A stretch of 64,000 bases of DNA from Adhaeribacter pallidiroseus (lineage in GTDB: Bacteria; Bacteroidota; Bacteroidia; Cytophagales; Hymenobacteraceae), in contig NZ_QASA01000001.1 of assembly GCF_003340495.1 (NCBI RefSeq), positions 4,154,001-4,218,000 of the forward strand, given 5' to 3'. Every line of letters begins with the position of its first letter. Position 1 is the stretch's first letter. Positions 54,906 to 64,000 of the stretch are shown here, piece after piece. The position numbers were made by a program, and so were the translations under genes. The notes under the pieces are model-generated. The model was not told the origin of the DNA and did not search any database. It saw only the letters and a list, made by a program, of their open reading frames with translations.

Positions 54906-55109
54906 ATGATCATCGAGCGGACAGAAAATGAGGTAATTTTTAAATTTTCGGGCAATATCAACGTGGATGATCTGCAAGATATAGCGGATTTTTTGGAGTT
55001 CGCGGAATTAGCAAACAAATCAAAGGCGACTCAAAACGAGGTAGATGCATTAGTAAAAACTGTAAAAAAAGGCCGTTGGGATAAAACTAAGTCCAGATTG
55101 GGTTTATGA
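54906..55109 (+). CDS. Antitoxin of a PIN-domain toxin-antitoxin pair
   Basis: 67 residues from ATG 54906 (MIIERTENEVIFKFSGNINV); an upstream in-frame ATG at 54843 gives an unlikely leader. Acidic helix DDLQDIADFLEFAELANKSKA and basic tail KKGRWDKTKSRLGL, like many small VapB-type partners. Its stop overlaps the start of the PIN gene as ATGA, so translation is coupled. The family is inferred from the partner. Confidence 0.75.
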   Translation: MIIERTENEVIFKFSGNINVDDLQDIADFLEFAELANKSKATQNEVDALVKTVKKGRWDKTKSRLGL

Positions 55110-55549
55110 GAATTGTTGTGGATACCAACATTGCATTTAGTGCTATTCTTAATACCAATAGTAAAATTGCCTGAATATTTCTTCAGCCAAAATCACGTTT
55201 AAACTTCTACTCAACGGAACAGCTTTTAACAGAGATCGAGGAGCATAAAGGTAAACTTCAAAAAATTTCAAAATATTCTGATTCGGAACTAAATAGAGCT
55301 ATTTTGTTGATTACTAACCGAATAAGATTTATAAACGTAAAGCTTATACCTAAAGAAATTTACCAAAAAGCGGTAAATTTAACTATAGATGTAGATATTG
55401 ACGACACCGAATTTGTAGCCTTAACGGAACATATTAAAGCAAAACTATGGAGTGGTGACAAAGAATTGTTTCAAGGTTTGAGAAAGAAAAAGTGGAATAA
55501 AATAATCACCACGGATGAACTCTACAACCTTGCTTTCGGCAAACTTTAA
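55106..55549 (+). pseudogene. PIN-domain RNase toxin with in-frame nonsense codon
   Basis: 147 codons from ATG 55106. The first 22 residues (MRIVVDTNIAFSAILNTN) hold the conserved first Asp of PIN domains. TGA at 55172-55174 stands where CGA (Arg) would be expected (then IFLQPKSRLNFYSTEQLL). The rest of the frame is open and keeps the later acidic residues (EIEEHK, DIDDTEFVALTEHIKAKLWSGDKEL). So one point mutation, not a homopolymer slip, disables it. Re-initiation at ATG 55304 would lack the active site. VapC-like tRNA or mRNA cleaver by family. Confidence 0.8.
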
Positions 55550-55576
55550 AGAATCTTTTAACCTAGTTAACACCCC

Positions 55577-56650
55577 ATGCAAGCAGGAGAAATTGTAACG
55601 AAAAAGAAAGTGGTTTACCCCATTTCCAAACGGCTTCGGAAGTACCTGCGTACCTACGACCGGGAAGCCAAGCTGCCCGTCCGGTACGAAGATCTACTGC
55701 ATAACAGCGAGTCGTTTCCGTATTACGATAAGTCCGGGAAAGACACGCTTTGGGAAACCGTGTTGTACGAGCAAACCCGCCAGCAGGAACTAAGCGAAGG
55801 CCTCACCATGAACTATGCCTTACTCAAAACCGCCGGCGATATTTCGGTGATGGAACATTTGCGGGTATCGCGGATTGATTATTGTACTTTTGGCAACACC
55901 AACCCGTTCCGGGTGCAGATTAAAAACCAGCTCAACGATAACTACGATTATTTCTACGTGAAACGGGCCGATGCGTCGCGGGTATACGGCCTGGAACTGG
56001 AGCATATTTTATCGCCGAGCCGCATTAATTATCGGGTCGATGGCGAAACCTTGATTGAAGAACACATTGCCGGCATCCCCGGCGACGTATTTATCAAAGA
56101 ATACCTGGACCGGCCCAACACCAACAAAGTGCGCATTGCCAAAGAATTTGTAAAATTTAACGAGCGTTGCTTTATCCGGCTGCTCGGCGACATGCGCTCT
56201 TATAATTACGTAATTGATGTAACCCCCGATTTTGAAGACGAACAATACCGCGTGCGCTCCATTGACTTTGACCAGCAATCGTACGAAGGGCGCCGCTCGA
56301 AGTACCTGCCCCAGTTTTTTAAAGACAACAACAAGGTAGTAGAACTGGTACTGCAATTGCTCAACCCCCAAACACTACAACAATACCAAAGCGAAGAACG
56401 CACTTTGCTGTACCAGCGGTTAAAGTTAGCCCGCTACCGTTTAAAAGATTTAATTGATGCCATGCGCGTTGATACACTTTCTACTCCCGATAAAATAGAA
56501 CAATTAAAACAAGAGCTGGCGCAGTTTCATCAATCCGATGATTTTTTAAAATGCAACAACATGGGCGATTTGGTACGGCTTAATATCAAAACTATTCTTA
56601 CCCGCGAGCCCCGCATTGTAGTTAACAAAACCAGACGTAAAACCAGTTAA
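55577..56650 (+). CDS. Conserved-looking hypothetical cytoplasmic protein
   Basis: 357 residues, no signal or membrane segment. Possible kinase-like landmarks are YFYVKRADASRVYGLELEHI (Lys), CFIRLLGDMRSYNYVIDV and RVRSIDFDQQSYEGRR (an Asp-Phe-Asp), but the match is weak and I do not assign a family. The C-terminus is helical with a possible short coiled coil (DKIEQLKQELAQFHQ). GC content is like the housekeeping genes, unlike its upstream accessory neighbours. Confidence 0.75.
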   Translation: MQAGEIVTKKKVVYPISKRLRKYLRTYDREAKLPVRYEDLLHNSESFPYYDKSGKDTLWETVLYEQTRQQELSEGLTMNYALLKTAGDISVMEHLRVSRIDYCTFGNTNPFRVQIKNQLNDNYDYFYVKRADASRVYGLELEHILSPSRINYRVDGETLIEEHIAGIPGDVFIKEYLDRPNTNKVRIAKEFVKFNERCFIRLLGDMRSYNYVIDVTPDFEDEQYRVRSIDFDQQSYEGRRSKYLPQFFKDNNKVVELVLQLLNPQTLQQYQSEERTLLYQRLKLARYRLKDLIDAMRVDTLSTPDKIEQLKQELAQFHQSDDFLKCNNMGDLVRLNIKTILTREPRIVVNKTRRKTS

Positions 56651-57841
56651 GCGCACAATTGCCTTTTACCGCTAGTAGCTTTCCGTACGTAATGGTATAT
56701 TCAGGCAAGAAGTTATTCGTTATTAGTGGTTTGTTAATCGCTCCACTGCTATAACTTTTAATACCAATTAACCTTAACCAACCTCGGTTAAAAGCCTGGT
56801 ATTTTTACTCTTTTGCTCGTTTTTAAGAATAAAAATAACTCCGGTCGTTTGCTGCTGATAGAGGCCGCCGATTTTTACAAGTGCTGGTGGCTTTTTGTTC
56901 TACTGGAATAAAACCCACCTATTTAACCCCACGTGGCCCCTTACGCCAAATTTCACGACAGCATAACCATTGGGCTGGGCTCTAATCTGGTCGGAGCCAG
57001 CCTTTATTTGATGCAAAAGAAAACCGGTGCCCAAACCTGGCAGTTGCAATGGGGTTCCTTGTTGCCAACTTTTTTCTGGGTAGCCCAGGCCGCTTCTTTT
57101 GCTAGGCGCCAGAGGCTTACAGCAGATTTTCCGGATAAAAGTACCTCGATTAGGTTCCAGTTGGTTGAATGAAGCACCTACTTTGTTTATTAATGCACTC
57201 GGTATTAGGACTAGGTTACGTGTTAAGCAAAAAAATTCTTTTATTCCAACCAATACTCATCACCTATTCTGCCGCATAAAGTTGATGGTGAGTTACTTGT
57301 TACTAGTTAACTCACCATCAGCTAAATTTTAAAAAATTAATTATTCGAACCGCAAAAAAGCACCAAGTAACTTCGTAAAGGTCAAATGCCTCGTTGTAAG
57401 ATTCAGTTAGATTTATAAATAACTAGTTGCGTTCATCCATTTAATAATTTGGTATTTACTCCGTACACACTATTACCTCCCGCTAAGTAGGGCCAAAACT
57501 ATCTGGGTTTATTTCCGTTATTTTATAAGCTACATTCCTTTTACAAGAACTTTTATAACTATATCCTGTATTTCTGTTTTCTGTTTTCACTATGACTTAG
57601 GTTTACTACTTTCCGACTAAGGCTGCGGTATCTATTCCGTTTATCGGCTATTTGACCAAGCACCTTTATTTTTAACTCTTTTCTGCCCTGAATACGCCAA
57701 AATCTACTGGGTAAGGGTTATTAGGGTAGCAAATGCTATTGCTTTTGCTGTTTTTTTAAATTTTCTGCGGGCAGGTAGTATTTAATTCTGTGGTTTTGGT
57801 TTACTTCAATTCAAGAATTTACTTTTAAAAGCCTATTCTTT
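56651..57841. other. 1.2 kb region without a convincing gene
   Basis: Overlapping small frames on both strands around 56900-57330 (the largest 117 codons, minus) lack a recognisable start, signal or family and may be decayed coding DNA. A 13-base inverted repeat with TGATGGTGAGTTA / TAACTCACCATCA lies at 57283-57320. The last 500 bases are AT-rich leader of the repeat protein. Confidence 0.5.
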
Positions 57842-60800
57842 ATGATTAAATTTTTATTTGTTGTGCGTAACGCTTTTTATTTCTTTCTGCCAAAGTGTTA
57901 CCGGCTCCTTTTTACTTCAATCTTTTTTTGCCTGTTTACCGGTATAGTAGGCGCTCAAAATAGTATTATTAAAAAATGGGATAAAACCTTAGGGGGCAAC
58001 GCCGATGACTTTATGAGTACCATGGTAGCTACTCCGGACGGCGGGTACTTACTGGGAGGAACTTCTTTTTCCACTAAAAGCGGCGATAAAACCGACGACA
58101 ATCAAGGCGAATCGGATTGTAGCCACGGCTCTTGTTTCTTTACTTCCGAAGATTTTTGGTTGGTAAAAATAAACGCGCAAGGGCAGAAAGTATGGGACAA
58201 AACTCTGGGCGGCCGGGGCAGCGATCAACTAAAAGCCCTGGTGGCTTTACCCGAAGGCGGCTACTTAGTAGCGGGTATTTCTTACTCCAACGCCAGCGGC
58301 GATAAAAGTACCGATAGTAAAGGCTTCAGTGATTACTGGGTAGTAAAAATTGATTTGTACGGCAATAAAATATGGGACCACACGTACGGGGGCAGCAGTG
58401 CCGACGATTTAGCTAGTCTTGTAAGCACAACCGATGGCGGCTTTCTTTTAGGAGGTACTTCCTTTTCGGGTCAGGGAAACGATAAAACAGATCGGAACCG
58501 GGGCGAAAACAACTCGGATTACTGGTTAATTAAAATAAATAGCGAAGGCCATAAAGAATGGGATAAAACCTTTGGCGGCATTAACACCGATTACTTAACT
58601 TTCCTCACGGTTACGCCCGATAACCATTATTTAGTAGGCGGTTCTTCTAATTCCCGGGTAAGCGGCGACAAAACCGCCGCCAACAAGCAATCCGCTACGG
58701 CCCGAGCAGAAAACACGTACAACGGCTGGGTAGTAAAAATAGATAGCCGGGGCAATAAAAAATGGGACAAAACCTACGGCTATTCCGACCGCGACAATCA
58801 CTTGACGGCCGTTTATTATGATGCCACTACCCACGGGTTCTTACTTGGCGGCTCCACCGCCGGCTTATCGCTGAACGACTACGATTATGATTATTTATTG
58901 GCGCGGATAGATGTAAATGGCAACCAGGCTTGGCTCAGCACTTACGGCGGCGAAAGCAATGATTTTCTGAGTGCGATTACGGTAGCTCCGGATGATAATA
59001 TTTTATTGGGAGGCACTTCTACGTCGCAGGCCGGTAAAAACAAAAGCGAAAAAAACAAAGGATTCGAAGATTTCTGGTTATTACGCCTCGCTAACCGCCG
59101 GATCGTGTGGGATAAAACCATTGGGAGCGGCAACTCCGATCAACTCCGCACCATGCTTTTTACCCAGGATCAAAGTTATTTATTAGGAGGTACTTCAAAC
59201 TCTGGCCGTAATCCGGATAAAAGTGAAAATAGCCGGAGTAGCCGCGACTATTGGGTGATGAAATGGCGGGAAGCGGTTCCCGCAACTGCCTCTACGGCTG
59301 ATTTCCGCTTTGGTGGCGCCCAACACGATAACTTTACGCAATTGCTGAAAACCGGCGATAATGGATACCTGCTCGGCGGTTATTCCGAATCCGACAATAC
59401 CGGCGACAAATCAGAAGTTGGGCGGGGAGGCTTTGACTATTGGGTAATAAAAACCGATGCCACGGGTAAAGAACTATGGAATAAACGATTTGGTGGGGTT
59501 AAAAACGATTTCCTGAACAGCATGCTGCAAACCCCAGACGGCGGTTACTTACTAGGTGGCAGTTCCGAATCGGGCGTTGGTGGCGATAAATCGGGCGTTA
59601 GCCGCGGCGACCGGGATTTTTGGGTAGTAAAAATTAGCAGCACCGGCGCTAAAGAATGGGACCGCACCTTTGGCGGCAGAGGTTTCGAAGATTTGCGCCA
59701 GCTCCGGCAGCTGGCTTCCGGTAATTATATTTTAGGCGGCTATAGCATTTCGCCGGCCGGCGACGATAAAAGTGAGGGCAGCCGGGGTGGCTACGACTAC
59801 TGGGTGGTTACGCTCAATCCGCGGGGCAATAAAATCTCCGATCATCGGTTTGGCGGCAATGCCCACGATTACCTGCAAGATGTAATAGTAAATCCGGATG
59901 GCAGCTTATTGCTAGGCGGAACGTCGGTATCGGGGTTGAGCGGCGACAAAAGCCAGATAAGCCAGGGCAGCGCCGATTATTGGGTAATTAAAGTAGCGCC
60001 CGATGGCCGGGCGCTCTGGGATAAAAGTTTTGGCAGTACCGAGCAGGATTATTTACAGGCTTTAGCGGCCGTCGGCGACAACTACATTCTGGCTGGTTAC
60101 AGCAACTCCCCCGGTAACGGCCACAAGAGCCAGAATAGCCAGGGAGGTCATGATTTTTGGTTTTTAAAAATAAATGCCAATGGGCAGAAAGTATGGGACA
60201 AAACTTACGGGGGAGCTGGCTACGAAGAATTACATTCTATATCGATAACTACTAATGGCAACTTACTACTGGGCGGCACTTCTTTTTCGGAAGCAAGTGG
60301 TGATAAAACGCAAAACAGCCGGGGCAGTAGCGATTACTGGATGGTTCAAACCAACAGTGCTGGCACCAAACAATGGGATAAGCGGTACGGTGGCCAAGGG
60401 AAAGACGAGTTACGCACCTTATTGCAAGACAGCGACGACAGCTACCTGCTCGCGGGCCGCTCTAACTCCGACATTAGCGGCGACCAGACCAATGCCAGCC
60501 AGGGAAACAATGATTACTGGCTCGTTAAAGTTAGCTTACCCGCTACCTCTACCTTTATCCGAAAAGCTACGCAGCCGGAAGCACCTGTTCATCCAACCGA
60601 AAGTACGCTGGTAAAAGCTTACCCTAACCCGTTTCAGGAGCAAGTTACCATTCGTTTTACGCTGCCCGAAACCCAACTTGCTACGGTAAAAATACTCGAT
60701 AACCAGGGCAGAGAAGTTACTACTTTATTTCAGCAGGAAGCAAAAGCTCACTACACGTACCAACTGGAATGGCTAGGAAGTAAGCAATCCAATGGATTAT

Positions 60801-60862
60801 ATCTACTGCAGCTCCAAACCCCTACTGGGCAAAACACTCAAAAAATACTCCTCCACAAGTAA
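57842..60862 (+). CDS. Giant beta-propeller-like repeat protein, T9SS type A
   Basis: 1006 residues with a signal peptide (about 1-38). Fourteen repeats of 60-70 residues follow the pattern WDKTxGG-x-DxL-x-DGGYLLGGTS-x-SGDK-x-DYWVVKI, i.e. propeller-like blades of a kind common in Bacteroidota exoproteins. The C-terminal ~85 residues (AYPNPFQEQVTIRFTLPE, then QGREVTTLF and NGLYLLQLQT) are a type A T9SS sorting domain, so it is secreted or surface-held. Function unknown. A paralogue lies directly downstream. Confidence 0.92.
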   Translation: MIKFLFVVRNAFYFFLPKCYRLLFTSIFFCLFTGIVGAQNSIIKKWDKTLGGNADDFMSTMVATPDGGYLLGGTSFSTKSGDKTDDNQGESDCSHGSCFFTSEDFWLVKINAQGQKVWDKTLGGRGSDQLKALVALPEGGYLVAGISYSNASGDKSTDSKGFSDYWVVKIDLYGNKIWDHTYGGSSADDLASLVSTTDGGFLLGGTSFSGQGNDKTDRNRGENNSDYWLIKINSEGHKEWDKTFGGINTDYLTFLTVTPDNHYLVGGSSNSRVSGDKTAANKQSATARAENTYNGWVVKIDSRGNKKWDKTYGYSDRDNHLTAVYYDATTHGFLLGGSTAGLSLNDYDYDYLLARIDVNGNQAWLSTYGGESNDFLSAITVAPDDNILLGGTSTSQAGKNKSEKNKGFEDFWLLRLANRRIVWDKTIGSGNSDQLRTMLFTQDQSYLLGGTSNSGRNPDKSENSRSSRDYWVMKWREAVPATASTADFRFGGAQHDNFTQLLKTGDNGYLLGGYSESDNTGDKSEVGRGGFDYWVIKTDATGKELWNKRFGGVKNDFLNSMLQTPDGGYLLGGSSESGVGGDKSGVSRGDRDFWVVKISSTGAKEWDRTFGGRGFEDLRQLRQLASGNYILGGYSISPAGDDKSEGSRGGYDYWVVTLNPRGNKISDHRFGGNAHDYLQDVIVNPDGSLLLGGTSVSGLSGDKSQISQGSADYWVIKVAPDGRALWDKSFGSTEQDYLQALAAVGDNYILAGYSNSPGNGHKSQNSQGGHDFWFLKINANGQKVWDKTYGGAGYEELHSISITTNGNLLLGGTSFSEASGDKTQNSRGSSDYWMVQTNSAGTKQWDKRYGGQGKDELRTLLQDSDDSYLLAGRSNSDISGDQTNASQGNNDYWLVKVSLPATSTFIRKATQPEAPVHPTESTLVKAYPNPFQEQVTIRFTLPETQLATVKILDNQGREVTTLFQQEAKAHYTYQLEWLGSKQSNGLYLLQLQTPTGQNTQKILLHK

Positions 60863-61145
60863 GTTTTTTAAATTTTTTTATTTTTCAAAGCCAATGGAAG
60901 TTACTCTTTAACCAACTTTTCTTATTTGTATTAAAAAATACAAGCAACTTTATATATAATATTACATATTTACCATAAATTTTTAAAGACTAGTAATAAA
61001 TACCTAAGTTTAGGTATTGTGCCCAGAGGCAAGACCCTGTACCTTTAACTGATTTATGTAGCGGTGCTGCAAATTCTATAACTCCATCGGGTAGTTTTTG
61101 CCAGTAAACGCTTTTGCGTATTTACCTATTCAACCAATTTAATTA

Positions 61146-64000
61146 ATGAAAAATTTTTCTACTCCTGTGTTCCGGCTTTTAACAACCCTGCCGGAGACGA
61201 ACCCTTGGTGGTGCCGTTTAAGCACTACCTTCTGTTTTTGCCTTGGCCTCTCGGCCGCTACTTCGGCGCAGAACCAACTCTGGGATAAATACCTGAATAG
61301 CGGTTATAACGGCAAAACCATCGTACTCCCTACCACCGATGGCGGTTATATTGTGGGCGGCTCTTCTTCCAGTGGCATCAGTAAAGATAAAAGCCAGGCC
61401 AGCCGGGGTGGCAGCGACTACTGGATCATTAAACTGGATGCTGATCGCAATAAAGTTTGGGATAAAACTTTGGGGGGTACTGGCACGGAACAATTAACTG
61501 CCTTGCAACTTACCCAAGATGGTGGCTACATTCTGGGCGGTTTCTCCGATTCAAATAAAGGCGGCGATAAAACGCAAGTCAGTAAAGGAAAATCGGATTA
61601 CTGGGTTGTAAAAATTACCGGCACAGGCGCGAAAGTATGGGACCAAACCCTGGGGGGCATAGAAGAAGACAGATTAGGGGCTCTGCAACAAACCCAAGAT
61701 GGCGGTTTTATTCTGGGCGGCTCTTCTATTTCAGATAAAAGCGGGGATAAAACGCAGGAAAATTGGGGCGGCTTAAACCCGGATGGTGTGCCTTACAATG
61801 ATTACTGGGTCGTAAAGCTCAACGCCAGCGGTGCTACAGTGTGGGATAAAACTTTGGGCGGCACTAGTACCGATAACTTCTCAGACTTGCAGCAAACGCA
61901 AGATGGGGGTTATATCCTAGGAGGAACTTCGTACTCCGGCATTAGCGGCGATAAAACAGAAGTTAGCCGGGATCTCCGGGGCGCAGATATTAAAGGGGAT
62001 TACTGGGTTATAAAACTCGAAAGTGATGGCACTAAAGCCTGGGACAAAACAATTGGTGGTACCTATGGAGACCGGTTATTTGTTGTGCGGCAAACAAAAG
62101 ATGGTGGCTACATTCTGGGCGGCACTTCTAATTCCTACACATCTGGTGATAAAACAGAATCTTTCCTAGGAGAGTATGATGGCTGGGATAATGGTGATTA
62201 CTGGGTAGTAAAACTAGACGCCACGGGTAAAAAGATCTGGGATAAAACCCACGGGGGATCCGAGAACGAGGATCTAAACTCCCTGGAGCAAACCCAGGAT
62301 GGCGGCTATATTCTGGCGGGTGAAACGAATGCATCGGGGGAAATCTTAAAATTAACGCCGAACGGCGATAAAGTATGGAATACGGGCCCCGATCTAAACG
62401 GAAATGATTACGAAAAACGATTAACCTCCATTGTGCAAACCAGCGATGGCGGTTATCTGGCCGGAGGAGAAGATACTTTCGAAGGAGGCGTTTATATCCT
62501 CAAGCTAGCCCAGAACAAAGCTCAAACGATCACCTTCACGCCTATTCCTACTAAATTATACGGCGTAACTCCTTTCACGGTATCGGCTAAGGCCAGCTCC
62601 GGTTTGCCCGTAACCTATGAAGTGCTATCCGGCTCGGTGGAACTCAAGGGTACTACCCTTACCCCCACCGGAGTGGGCACCGTAACCATAATAGCCTACC
62701 AGGCCGGTAACGAAACGTATGCACCTACCCAAGCGAAATACACTTTTAACCTTGTTTATCCATCTCAGGTAACTACTAATAAAGTAATTGGAGGTAGTGC
62801 CGAAGACAAGTTAGCGGTAATGCAAAAAACCAAGGATGGGGGCTATATTCTGGGCGGCTCTTCTAAATCCGGCGTTAGCGGCGATAAAACGCAAGCTAGT
62901 AAAGGAGAATTGGATTTTTGGATAGTTAAACTGAAGGCGGATGGCCGTATCGAGTGGAACAAGACGCTGGGTGGTAGTAAAAGCGATCAGTTAAAGGCGC
63001 TCCAACAAACCCAGGATGGCGGTTACATTCTCGGCGGCACTTCTTCTTCCAGTATCAGCGGCGATAAAAGCCAGGCTGGCAAAGGACAGGCGGATTACTG
63101 GGTTATTAAGTTAAACGCTGATGGCAGCAAAGCCTGGGATAAAACCTGGGGTGGTACCAGCCAAGATAGTTTATCGGCGCTGCAACAAACAAAGGATGGC
63201 GGTTATATCCTAGGTGGGTACTCCTACTCCAATAAAAGTGCCGATAAAGCGGTAGATAGTAAAGGAGCTGCTGACTTCTGGGTAGTAAAACTAAGCGCTA
63301 CTGGCGCCAAGGAATGGGATAAAACTTTTGGCGGCAGCGGCCTTGATATCTTAACCTCGCTCCAGCAAACCAAGGACAACGGGTATATTTTGGGTGGTGC
63401 TTCCGCTTCCAACATCAGTGGCGATAAAACCCAGGTCAGTCGAGGGGGTTTGGATTATTGGATAGTAAAGCTCCAGGCCGATGGTAGTAAAGAATGGGAC
63501 AGAACTGCGGGTGGCGATCAAAAGGATTATTTAACCGTGGTGCGTCAAACTGCCGATAATAATTATATTCTAGCCGGTAGCTCTAATTCTTCGGACATAG
63601 GCGGCGATAAGTCACAACCATCCAAGGGGAAAACAGATTATTGGATCGTAAAGGTAGATTCTTACGGAATAGACTGGAACAGCACCTACGGGGGTAACGA
63701 AGATGATTATTTAACTTCCATTCAGGAGCTAGACAATCAAAAATTTTTACTTGGCGGCTATTCCGCTTCCGGTGTTTCGGGTGATAAAACGGAACCCAAT
63801 AGAGGCAATGCCGCTGAATCCGGAACATTAACCGCTGATTACTGGGTAGTAAAAGTGGAAAAAAGAGAAGGAATTTCCGGCACTTATAAAGTATGGGATA
63901 AAACCATCGGCGGGAACGGTCAGGAGGAGTTAATAGCGGCGCTACCCACCAGCAACGGAAACTATGTTTTAGGCGGCAGTTCCAACTCTGGTGTTAGCGG
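61146..64000 (+). CDS. Giant beta-propeller-like repeat protein, 3' end beyond window
   Basis: ATG 61146; more than 951 residues open to the right edge. A signal peptide (about 1-41, ending SAQ) precedes the same blade unit as the upstream gene (WDKTLGG, then DGGYILGGSSSSG and DYWIIKL). A ~75-residue immunoglobulin/MBG-like module (TITFTPIPTKLYGVTPFTV, then GVGTVTIIAYQAGNETY, about residues 458-535) interrupts the repeats. Repeats resume with higher internal similarity after it. A C-terminal sorting domain is expected but not seen. Tandem duplication with 57842 is likely. Confidence 0.9.
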   Translation, partial: MKNFSTPVFRLLTTLPETNPWWCRLSTTFCFCLGLSAATSAQNQLWDKYLNSGYNGKTIVLPTTDGGYIVGGSSSSGISKDKSQASRGGSDYWIIKLDADRNKVWDKTLGGTGTEQLTALQLTQDGGYILGGFSDSNKGGDKTQVSKGKSDYWVVKITGTGAKVWDQTLGGIEEDRLGALQQTQDGGFILGGSSISDKSGDKTQENWGGLNPDGVPYNDYWVVKLNASGATVWDKTLGGTSTDNFSDLQQTQDGGYILGGTSYSGISGDKTEVSRDLRGADIKGDYWVIKLESDGTKAWDKTIGGTYGDRLFVVRQTKDGGYILGGTSNSYTSGDKTESFLGEYDGWDNGDYWVVKLDATGKKIWDKTHGGSENEDLNSLEQTQDGGYILAGETNASGEILKLTPNGDKVWNTGPDLNGNDYEKRLTSIVQTSDGGYLAGGEDTFEGGVYILKLAQNKAQTITFTPIPTKLYGVTPFTVSAKASSGLPVTYEVLSGSVELKGTTLTPTGVGTVTIIAYQAGNETYAPTQAKYTFNLVYPSQVTTNKVIGGSAEDKLAVMQKTKDGGYILGGSSKSGVSGDKTQASKGELDFWIVKLKADGRIEWNKTLGGSKSDQLKALQQTQDGGYILGGTSSSSISGDKSQAGKGQADYWVIKLNADGSKAWDKTWGGTSQDSLSALQQTKDGGYILGGYSYSNKSADKAVDSKGAADFWVVKLSATGAKEWDKTFGGSGLDILTSLQQTKDNGYILGGASASNISGDKTQVSRGGLDYWIVKLQADGSKEWDRTAGGDQKDYLTVVRQTADNNYILAGSSNSSDIGGDKSQPSKGKTDYWIVKVDSYGIDWNSTYGGNEDDYLTSIQELDNQKFLLGGYSASGVSGDKTEPNRGNAAESGTLTADYWVVKVEKREGISGTYKVWDKTIGGNGQEELIAALPTSNGNYVLGGSSNSGVS

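Noticed and set aside
56009-56371. 120-codon minus-strand ORF
   Set aside because: Inside the well-formed 357-residue plus-strand gene with no features of its own.

Overview
The window looks like chromosome of a Bacteroidota bacterium of the Cytophagales, closest in flavour to Hymenobacteraceae such as Adhaeribacter. Pointers are type A and type B T9SS sorting domains, TAnnTTTG-type -7 promoter boxes, few Shine-Dalgarno sites, a Bacteroidota-type sdhCAB operon and moderate GC. The genus is inferred, not proven.

Region 1 (1-3.6 kb) is accessory. A group IIC intron with its reverse transcriptase runs off the left edge on the minus strand. It sits in what looks like one half of an attC-like site. 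AT-rich plus-strand genes follow (two lipoproteins and an MNT/HEPN toxin-antitoxin pair), with core-site-like heptamers between them. This resembles an integron-type cassette array without an integrase in view.

Region 2 (3.6-31.4 kb) is mostly housekeeping and metabolic: marR-yceI, a LtrA membrane protein, two secreted Thr/Ser-rich proteins (one almost pure Thr/Ser/Gly), dipeptide epimerase, dicarboxylate symporter, a serine hydrolase, tRNA-Leu, thpR, a CinA-C amidase, a diheme cytochrome c, M61 peptidase, metallo-beta-lactamase-fold hydrolase, SSS symporter, a Tat-type TIM-barrel protein beside a large cytochrome c/beta-propeller/HEAT protein, an alpha/beta hydrolase, folK and fabD.

Region 3 (31.4-37.6 kb) is a tandem duplication of a ~914-residue T9SS type B protein. 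One copy is intact and one carries two single-base frameshifts. Region 4 (37.8-53.3 kb) holds sdhCAB, an FMN reductase, htpG, a LysM transglycosylase, an MFS exporter and dnaE, which has a one-base frameshift in an A run. Region 5 (53.4-57.8 kb) is accessory again: an AT-rich unknown protein with a zinc-site-like motif, an aberrant tRNA with a 23-nt insertion before the anticodon, a PIN toxin-antitoxin pair with a nonsense codon, an unknown protein and a 1.2 kb stretch with no convincing gene. Region 6 (57.8-64 kb) has two giant beta-propeller-like repeat proteins; the first is T9SS type A and the second runs off the right edge.

Intergenic DNA is rich in structure: at least 18 exact copies of one 13-base AT motif, paired inverted GTT/AAC arrays, several families of palindromes and clear terminators. 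Four genes carry one-base frameshifts in or beside homopolymers, one of them in essential dnaE, so residual assembly error must be considered before calling pseudogenes.
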